DNA of 49,019 bases from NCBI GenBank assembly GCA_902800005.1, contig CADCCP010000004.1:67773-116791 (forward strand), in the 5' to 3' direction. Source of the DNA: an uncultured Ruminococcus sp. GTDB taxonomy: Bacteria; Bacillota; Clostridia; Oscillospirales; Acutalibacteraceae. Under the pieces are notes generated by a model, which saw only the letters and a program-made list of their open reading frames with translations, made no database searches and was not told where the DNA came from. A program made the translations under genes and the position numbers. Below are positions 43,535-49,019 of this stretch, piece by piece (the stretch's first letter is position 1; each line of letters starts with the position of its first letter).

Positions 43535-44883
43535 GACTTTGCACCTCCATACAATCTCTTATTTCTGAGGAATTTATATCCCGAAACCGAACGGAGCATA
43601 AGTCTTGATGCTGCAACGCCCATTATAAAGTTGGCAATTACACCGACCAAAAGTGTATATCCGAATGCATAGATAAGACCTGTTGTCGAAACGCCGAACA
43701 GTGAAGAAAGGATATTTGCAGGACCGAATACAAGTATAAGTATAATTGCAACGATGATAACAGTTACGTTGCCGTCAAAGATGGCAGAGAAGCTGCCTTT
43801 TGTACCGTTCCTGATACAGCCGTCAAGAGTCTTGCCCGTCCACAGTTCATCTTTTATTCTTTCAGCAGTGATGATGTTTGCATCAACGCCCATACCTATT
43901 GAAAGGATAAGACCTGCAATACCAGGTATAGTCATGGTGAAGCTGGGGAATATTGTAAAGTAACCCGAAACTGCCGCTACCGATATGGACAACTGACCGA
44001 CAAGTGCTATAAATGCTATAAAGCCGGGCAGTCTGTACATGATAAGCATGAATGCACATATCAGTGCAAGAGCTATGATAGAAGCAATTCCCATTGCCTG
44101 CAAAGCGTTGCTTCCCAATGAGGGACTTATAGTGCCGTAACTCTCAACGACGAGTTTGAACGGCAATGCACCTGCATTTATCTTGTTTGCAAGAGCCGTA
44201 GCCGTCTTTGAAGTAAAATTGCCCGTGATAACGGCATTTCCGCTGTCGATAGCTTCATTTACATTGGGTGCGGAAAGCAGCTCATCATCCATCCAAATAG
44301 AGATCTGCTTACCGACATAGTTTGATGTAGCTGTTTTAAACTTTTCCTTGCCCTCGTCGCTGAACTCCAAGCCTACGACATATTCCATAGAACTTTTTGA
44401 GCTGCTTGTCTGCTGATAGGAAGCGTATGCTCGCTTTACATCTTTACCTGTCAGCAAAACTTCACCAGATTGTTCTGTGCCGCCCCTGAATGTCAGTTCC
44501 GAAGTTGATGCCAATTCAGCGATAGCCGCATCGGGATCATAGTCCTTTTCATCCGATTTCCACGGAAAACGAATAGTTATCCTGTCATGTTCATAGTCGG
44601 GATATACTTCATAATCTGTGATGTTCTGACCGACAAGACGGGAATCAAGGATACCCTTGATGTCTTCCATCTGTGTTTCATCTGCGTCAATGCCGTCTGC
44701 GGGTGCAAACACCGCTTCAACACCGCCGTTGATGTCGATACCCCATCTTATGTCCTTGATACCCTTTATATAGGTCACATCAAAGTCACCGTTTTCCCCG
44801 TATACACCGAATATCGACGTATACGCAAGGGCTGCTATCAGAACAAAGACTATGAAGAATACCGGTTTGCCAATTTTTTTCAT
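43531..44883 (-). CDS. secD: Protein translocase subunit SecD
   Basis: 450 residues from the ATG at 44883 (GGAGG upstream); the long open frame upstream is noncoding. Starts with a helix, then GIKDIRWGIDINGGVEAVF, the P1-type outer domain, and six helices with IIALALICAFMLIMYR and ADVN.IIGERI-like (here ANIITAERIKDEL). First gene of the pair, with a consensus promoter at 44948-44976. Confidence 0.96.
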   Translation of the reverse strand: MKKIGKPVFFIVFVLIAALAYTSIFGVYGENGDFDVTYIKGIKDIRWGIDINGGVEAVFAPADGIDADETQMEDIKGILDSRLVGQNITDYEVYPDYEHDRITIRFPWKSDEKDYDPDAAIAELASTSELTFRGGTEQSGEVLLTGKDVKRAYASYQQTSSSKSSMEYVVGLEFSDEGKEKFKTATSNYVGKQISIWMDDELLSAPNVNEAIDSGNAVITGNFTSKTATALANKINAGALPFKLVVESYGTISPSLGSNALQAMGIASIIALALICAFMLIMYRLPGFIAFIALVGQLSISVAAVSGYFTIFPSFTMTIPGIAGLILSIGMGVDANIITAERIKDELWTGKTLDGCIRNGTKGSFSAIFDGNVTVIIVAIILILVFGPANILSSLFGVSTTGLIYAFGYTLLVGVIANFIMGVAASRLMLRSVSGYKFLRNKRLYGGAKS

Positions 44884-44916
44884 ACAGTATCCTCCAATTT
44901 GTTTGTATAGTGTTGT

Positions 44917-44937
44917 CTGCCGTTGCCCGACAGACGT
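44917..44937 (-). promoter_or_regulatory. Small hairpin in the secD leader
   Basis: GTCTGTC / GGCAGAC (one G.T pair) with a 7-base loop, between the promoter and the start codon. Possible translational control; no known class. Confidence 0.3.
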
Positions 44938-44947
44938 ATCAAAGTTA

Positions 44948-44976
44948 ATTATATATATTTTGTCTATAAAAGTCAA
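44948..44976 (-). promoter_or_regulatory. Sigma-A promoter of secD-secF
   Basis: Minus strand TTGACT (44976-44971), 17-base spacer, TATAAT (44953-44948). Confidence 0.82.
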
Positions 44977-45142
44977 ATCTTTTTTGATAAGATAAGGCAA
45001 AAACATTTGCACTTCAACATATTTCAAACAATAAAACCGCTCTTTTTTTGTTAATTTATCACAAAAAAACACGTTAATTTTTATCAAAAAAGCAACAAGT
45101 TGGAAGTTGCACAAATTTTTATCCGTAATTTTGTTAAAATTG

Positions 45143-45175
45143 AACTCCCGACATTTCTTGATGTCGGGAGTCCAG
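45143..45175 (-). terminator. Terminator after the aminotransferase gene
   Basis: Perfect 11-bp stem ACTCCCGACAT / ATGTCGGGAGT (45144-45154, 45161-45171) followed on the minus strand by TTCAATTTT. The rest of the 44884-45197 gap holds the secD promoter and leader. Confidence 0.75.
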
Positions 45176-45197
45176 AACAAGTGAGGTTATATCAACA

Positions 45198-46457
45198 TTA
45201 TCTTGTAAGCTTTTCAAGTGCCGCCATCTTCACGCATACGCAGAAGATATTCATAGCTGTTTCAAGTTCCTCTATCGGCGGATATGTCGGAGCTACTCTT
45301 ATATTGCTGTCTTTGGGGTCTTTGCCGTAGGGGTATGTTGCACCCGCCCCAGTCAATACAACGCCTGCATTCTTACACAGTTCTACAACTCTCTTTGCAC
45401 AGCCGTCCATAACGTCCACACTTACAAAGTATCCGCCGTTGGGCTTTGTCCAGTCGGCTATGCCCAGACCTGCAAGTTCTCTTTCAAGCGTATCCGTTAC
45501 CATGTCAAAACGGGGCTGCAAAACTGCCTTATGCTTCTGCATATGTGCGAGAAGTCCGTTTATATCACCGAAATACTTCACATGACGGAGCATATTCAGC
45601 TTATCATATCCTATTGTCTGATATTTATATCTGTTTTTCAGGACTGCAAGGTTATTTTCAGAGGCTGCCAAAGCCGCAACGCCTGCACCGGGGAATGTTA
45701 TTTTTGATGTTGAGCAGAACTCAAATGCCAGATCTTCATTGCCGTTCTTCTTAAGTTCATCAAAGATATTAAGAAGTGTATCGGGCGTATCGCTTATATC
45801 ATGCACGATATATGCATTGTCCCACATGATCCTGAAATCCTTTGCAGCGGGCTTCAATGCCGCAAATCTCTTTACTGTTTCATCAGAATATGTTATACCC
45901 TGCGGATTGGAATATTTCGGTACACACCAAATACCTTTTATAGTGCTGTCCTCGCTGACGAGTTTTTCGACCATGTCCATATCGGGACCTGTCAGTGTCA
46001 TAGGTACGGTTATCATCTCTATACCAAAATACTGTGTAATGCCGAAGTGCCTGTCATAGCCGGGTGCAGGACACAGGAATTTCAATTTTTCCTGCTTTCC
46101 CCAAGAAGTTTCCATCATGCAGGCTATCGTGTCAAACATCATGTTCAGACTTGAATTTCCGCCTACCATCACATTCTTTACATCTACTCCGAGAAGGTCT
46201 GCAAAAAGCTGTCTTGCCTCTATGATACCCTCAAGACCGCCGTAATTGCGGCAATCGGGACAATCTGCTGTTTTGAAGTCCGTTTCGGGTGTGATAGAAT
46301 TGAATATCTCATTTGATATATCAAGCTGTGCAGAGCCGGGCTTTCCTCTTGCCATATTAAGTGAAAGTCCCTGTGCCTTGTAATCCTCGTAACAGCCTTC
46401 GAGCTTTGCAAGCTCTTTCATAAGTTCAGTCTTTTCCATTGACGCATAAGTCTGCAT
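45198..46457 (-). CDS. Aminotransferase class I, probably aspartate aminotransferase of the Ic subgroup
   Basis: 419 residues from the ATG at 46457 (GGAGG upstream). PLP pattern: MARGKPG near the N-terminus, VGGNSSLNMM, CPAPGYDRHF, VPKYSNPQG, WDNAY, and Lys in CSTSKITFPGAG. Matches the PF12897 group that includes clostridial and actinobacterial aspartate aminotransferases. Links aspartate and oxaloacetate. Context gives no more. Confidence 0.9.
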   Translation of the reverse strand: MQTYASMEKTELMKELAKLEGCYEDYKAQGLSLNMARGKPGSAQLDISNEIFNSITPETDFKTADCPDCRNYGGLEGIIEARQLFADLLGVDVKNVMVGGNSSLNMMFDTIACMMETSWGKQEKLKFLCPAPGYDRHFGITQYFGIEMITVPMTLTGPDMDMVEKLVSEDSTIKGIWCVPKYSNPQGITYSDETVKRFAALKPAAKDFRIMWDNAYIVHDISDTPDTLLNIFDELKKNGNEDLAFEFCSTSKITFPGAGVAALAASENNLAVLKNRYKYQTIGYDKLNMLRHVKYFGDINGLLAHMQKHKAVLQPRFDMVTDTLERELAGLGIADWTKPNGGYFVSVDVMDGCAKRVVELCKNAGVVLTGAGATYPYGKDPKDSNIRVAPTYPPIEELETAMNIFCVCVKMAALEKLTR

Positions 46458-46640
46458 AATAAAAGTCCTCCACAAAAATATTTCATAATCGTTTCAAAAA
46501 CCTTTATTATTTTAATATACACACCCATAAAATGCAAGTCAATTTTTCCAAACTTGCAAATTTCATTGTTTTAACAAATATTACTATGAATTGTGGCTGT
46601 TTTTTGATACATATTCCCCAATACACTTTCATATTTTTAG

Positions 46641-46668
46641 AGTGGAGTTTTGAGAGTGGAGAGTGGAG
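46641..46668 (+). repeat. Heptad tandem repeat (AGTGGAG type) at the lipoprotein start
   Basis: Units AGTGGAG (46641-46647), a diverged TTTTGAG, AGTGGAG (46655-46661), AGTGGAG (46662-46668). It shares a 20-base block with the tract at 23637-23664 and lies in the same sense relative to the following gene. A single AGTGGAG also follows the ttcA stop at 26625-26627. Confidence 0.88.
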
Positions 46669-46671
46669 CAG

Positions 46672-47004
46672 TTGAAAAGAATGATCTCAATAATATTTAT
46701 ATCTTTGTTATTGTCTTCATGCAGGGATTCACCGCCTGCTTCCGCAAAAGACGAGATCACATCGTATGAGTGGACGATAACAGACGTCGTTTCGGGCAAT
46801 ACACACGGATATGTGTCATTCCCTGACGGAAAAATAAAAATTTCCGATGATCTTATCGACTTCACAGGCGACTGCACTATAGATGAAAATTGTATAACCG
46901 TAAATTCCGAAAATTATGGTGTCGTCAACATCAGCTACACGATTTACGGCGATACTCTTGAATTGGAATATTTAGGCAAAAAAATTTCCACTAAAAAGAA
47001 ATAA
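46672..47004 (+). CDS. Small predicted lipoprotein
   Basis: 110 residues from a TTG at 46672, which gives the Lys-Arg n-region that a signal peptide needs; an ATG at 46681 gives none. Lipobox LLSSC at about residues 13-17, then a soluble domain of about 90 residues with a beta-rich YGDTLELEYLG pattern. Its ribosome site GGAG is provided by a heptad repeat unit 10 bases upstream. Function unknown. Transcribed towards the pullulanase. Confidence 0.65.
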   Translation: MKRMISIIFISLLLSSCRDSPPASAKDEITSYEWTITDVVSGNTHGYVSFPDGKIKISDDLIDFTGDCTIDENCITVNSENYGVVNISYTIYGDTLELEYLGKKISTKKK

Positions 47005-47073
47005 TTTTACCATTAGTGCATTTTACACTAATTTTTTTGAACAAATTTGTAATAAATACAAGACAAAAAGCAG

Positions 47074-47102
47074 TTTATTTTACTGTGCGGAAATGTTATA
47101 AT
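47074..47102 (+). promoter_or_regulatory. Candidate promoter of the pullulanase gene
   Basis: Weak -35 TTTATT (47074-47079), 17-base spacer, TATAAT (47097-47102), about 70 bases upstream of the start codon. AAAGGAG precedes the ATG by 10 bases. No catabolite-response site was recognised. Confidence 0.5.
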
Positions 47103-47172
47103 TATGGGGAATACAGCAGTGTCTTTTATGACAAATTCCAACTGCTGAGAATAGAAAAGGAGCAGAATTTCT

Positions 47173-49019
47173 ATGAACGCAAAGAAAATCTCCAAGCGTG
47201 TACTGTCTGTCCTTCTCACTCTAATAATGGCTGTAAGCTGTTTTGTTCTCCCGTCACTTTCGACAAATGCGGCTGAACCTACTGTTGTTAACATTCATTA
47301 TCTGCGTGATGACGGCGAATACAGTGCATGGGATGTCTGGGCATGGGCTGACGGTCTTGACGGTGCAGGCTATGCTTTCACAGACAACGGTGATGCAGAC
47401 GGTGCAGTTGCAACCATCACCATCACAGAAGCCACTCCCAAAATGGGCTTTATCGTCAGAAAGCCCGATTGGAGTGCAAAAGATCCTGACGGCGACCGTT
47501 ATGTTGACCTCAGTTCCGTTGTTTCAGGCACTGTCGAAGTTTACTGCAAGGAAGGTTCCGAAATCGATGACTTCGCTGTAAACTATGACAACGCTTTACA
47601 AGGTCTGAAAATCAAGTCAGCAAACGCTGCCGACAAGAAAACTGTTGAGTTCACTCTCACAAAAGTAGTTGACGACGATGACATCATCAAAGTAGACGAT
47701 TTCTCTATCGTCAGTGCAGGCGGTCAGAGTGTCGCTATTGATTCACTCCAAATGAACAGTGATAATGCTTCCGGTGTTATCGCTCTTGCTGATGAAGTGG
47801 ATTACTCCAAAGAGTACACCATCTCTTTCAGAGATACTGCTATCAAACTTTCTATGCCTGATTATTTTTCAAGTGCAGAGTTTGAAGATGCCTACACCTA
47901 CACAGGTGACGATCTCGGTGTTACTTTCGTTGACGGCTCTACACAGTTCCGTGTATGGGCTCCCACAGCAGAAAAAGTTGAACTCAACATCTACGCAGAG
48001 GGCAACGGCGGTTCTCCCGAACAGACCGTTGAAATGCAGAAAGATGTAAAAGGCACATGGCTTCTCGTTGCCAACGGCAATCTCAACGGCAAATATTACA
48101 CCTATAACGCATACTTTGACGGCAAGACCAACAAAGACATTGTTGACCCCTATGCAAGATCAGTAGGTGTCAACGGTAAAAGAGGTATGGTACTTGACCT
48201 CGATTCTACCGATCCTGATGATTGGGACAATGATGAAAGAAATACCTATAACGACCTTACGGATATGCAGATATATGAAGTTCATGTAAGAGATTTCTCC
48301 GTAAGTGCAAACAGCGGTATCTCCGAAGCTAACAAGGGCAAATATCTCGCTTTCACAGAGAGAGGAACTACTCTCAACGATGAGGGCGTTATCCCCACAG
48401 GTGTAGACCATCTTGTTGACTTGGGTATCACTTCCGTACACATTCTTCCCTCTTATGACTACGGCTCAGTTGATGAAACAAAACTCGACAAAGCTCAGTA
48501 TAACTGGGGTTATGACCCTGTAAACTACAATGCTCCCGAAGGCTCTTACTCAACAGATCCTTATCACGGTGAAGTAAGAGTGACCGAATACAAGCAAATG
48601 GTAAAAGGCTTGCATGATGCAGGTCTGGGCGTTATCATGGACGTTGTTTACAACCATACATACAACACCAACTATTGCTTCAATCAGCTCGTTCCCGGAT
48701 ATTTCTACCGTCCCGGTCAGAACACTTCCGGCTGCGGTAATGACGTTGCTTCCGAGCGTTCTATGGTAAGCAAATTTATCGTTGACTCAGTTAAATACTG
48801 GGCAGAAGAATATCACCTTGACGGCTTCCGTTTCGACCTCATGGGTATCCTTGATGTTGACACAATGAATGCTGTCCGTGCAGCAGTTGATGAAGTTGAC
48901 CCCGACATCATCATTTACGGTGAGGGCTGGAACATGGGTTCCGTTCCTACCAAAAACGTAAAAATGGCTAACTACACAAATGCCGATCTTACACCCGGTA
49001 TCGCATATTTCAGTGATAC
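47173..49019 (+). CDS. Secreted type I pullulanase (GH13), 5' part
   Basis: At least 615 residues; runs past the right edge. Signal peptide about 1-33 (ends TNA). An N-terminal starch-binding region (about 37-140, CBM41-like, with WDVWAWA), a middle module (about 140-235), a CBM48-like region (about 245-340, with FRVWAPTAEKVEL), and the catalytic barrel from about 360. The type I signature YNWGYDP begins at Tyr443; the catalytic nucleophile is Asp555 in GFRFDLMG and the acid is Glu584 in YGEGWN; DVVYNHT lies between. Hydrolyses alpha-1,6 bonds of pullulan and limit dextrins outside the cell. A starch-degrading lifestyle is implied. Confidence 0.95.
   Translation, partial: MNAKKISKRVLSVLLTLIMAVSCFVLPSLSTNAAEPTVVNIHYLRDDGEYSAWDVWAWADGLDGAGYAFTDNGDADGAVATITITEATPKMGFIVRKPDWSAKDPDGDRYVDLSSVVSGTVEVYCKEGSEIDDFAVNYDNALQGLKIKSANAADKKTVEFTLTKVVDDDDIIKVDDFSIVSAGGQSVAIDSLQMNSDNASGVIALADEVDYSKEYTISFRDTAIKLSMPDYFSSAEFEDAYTYTGDDLGVTFVDGSTQFRVWAPTAEKVELNIYAEGNGGSPEQTVEMQKDVKGTWLLVANGNLNGKYYTYNAYFDGKTNKDIVDPYARSVGVNGKRGMVLDLDSTDPDDWDNDERNTYNDLTDMQIYEVHVRDFSVSANSGISEANKGKYLAFTERGTTLNDEGVIPTGVDHLVDLGITSVHILPSYDYGSVDETKLDKAQYNWGYDPVNYNAPEGSYSTDPYHGEVRVTEYKQMVKGLHDAGLGVIMDVVYNHTYNTNYCFNQLVPGYFYRPGQNTSGCGNDVASERSMVSKFIVDSVKYWAEEYHLDGFRFDLMGILDVDTMNAVRAAVDEVDPDIIIYGEGWNMGSVPTKNVKMANYTNADLTPGIAYFSD

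Noticed and set aside
44884-45180. N-terminal extension of SecD
   Set aside because: The region holds the promoter, leader and ribosome site of secD; SecD starts at 44883 as in its family.

Overview
The window looks like the chromosome of a low-to-medium-GC, endospore-forming, Gram-positive anaerobe of the Clostridia, most likely a Ruminococcus-type member of the Oscillospiraceae. This rests on a complete spoIIIAA-AH operon, spoVAD, dpaB, ytfJ and dacF, on the clostridial order site-2 protease/scpA/scpB/DUF2953/ytfJ/dacF/rluB, and on a secreted type I pullulanase as in starch-degrading ruminococci. The genus is an inference; no rRNA or tRNA gene was seen.

Layout. 1-2.2 kb: the 3' end of dpaB, a shared terminator, and a zinc-ribbon, coiled-coil, Gln/Pro-rich membrane protein. 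2.3-7.3 kb: a minus-strand cell-division, sporulation and chromosome-condensation operon. 7.3-7.5 kb: a decayed J-domain gene. 7.6-11.4 kb: a minus-strand series rpsU, yqeG, DUF6572, aroQ, pepP, efp and an acidic zinc-ribbon protein. 11.5-13.3 kb: an AT-rich restriction-modification pair whose endonuclease is a recognisable EcoRV homologue, joined to a broken HI0933-family flavoprotein gene and an RpiR-type regulator. 15.4-20.7 kb: a BspA-like leucine-rich-repeat protein, a nitroreductase, a small membrane protein, nrdR, an amidohydrolase and a large secreted C39-like/SH3 protein. 20.9-25.7 kb: spoIIIA. 25.8-27.6 kb: ttcA-like and EamA genes. 27.6-30.9 kb: tig-clpP-clpX. 31-36.7 kb: a broken metallophosphoesterase, thrC, a dipeptidase, two tandem acetyltransferases and a lone spoVAD. 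36.8-40.4 kb: a DUF3343/cysteine-desulfurase pair and cdaA-cdaR. 40.5-46.5 kb: thioredoxin, a FIVAR-like membrane protein, pyrophosphatase, secF/secD and an aminotransferase. 46.6-49 kb: a small lipoprotein and the pullulanase, which runs off the window.

Functional themes. Sporulation is strongly represented: the engulfment-stage SpoIIIA channel, DPA synthesis, a DPA-uptake component, YtfJ and DacF. Proteostasis and export (Tig, ClpXP, EF-P, SecDF) and c-di-AMP signalling (CdaA/CdaR) form the housekeeping core. The clear accessory piece is the EcoRV-like system at 11.56-13.29 kb.

Most unusual signals: (1) the EcoRV-family restriction-modification pair, predicted to recognise GATATC, in an endonuclease-first order with a weak endonuclease start and a strong methylase start; (2) two families of 7-bp tandem repeats in gaps next to gene starts, one of which forms the 5' end of spoIIIAE and may have displaced its signal-peptide region; (3) three genes (J-domain, flavoprotein, metallophosphoesterase) each broken by a small internal deletion with frameshift, which suggests ongoing decay or, less interestingly, assembly error. 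I did not find a system that I can defend as wholly new.
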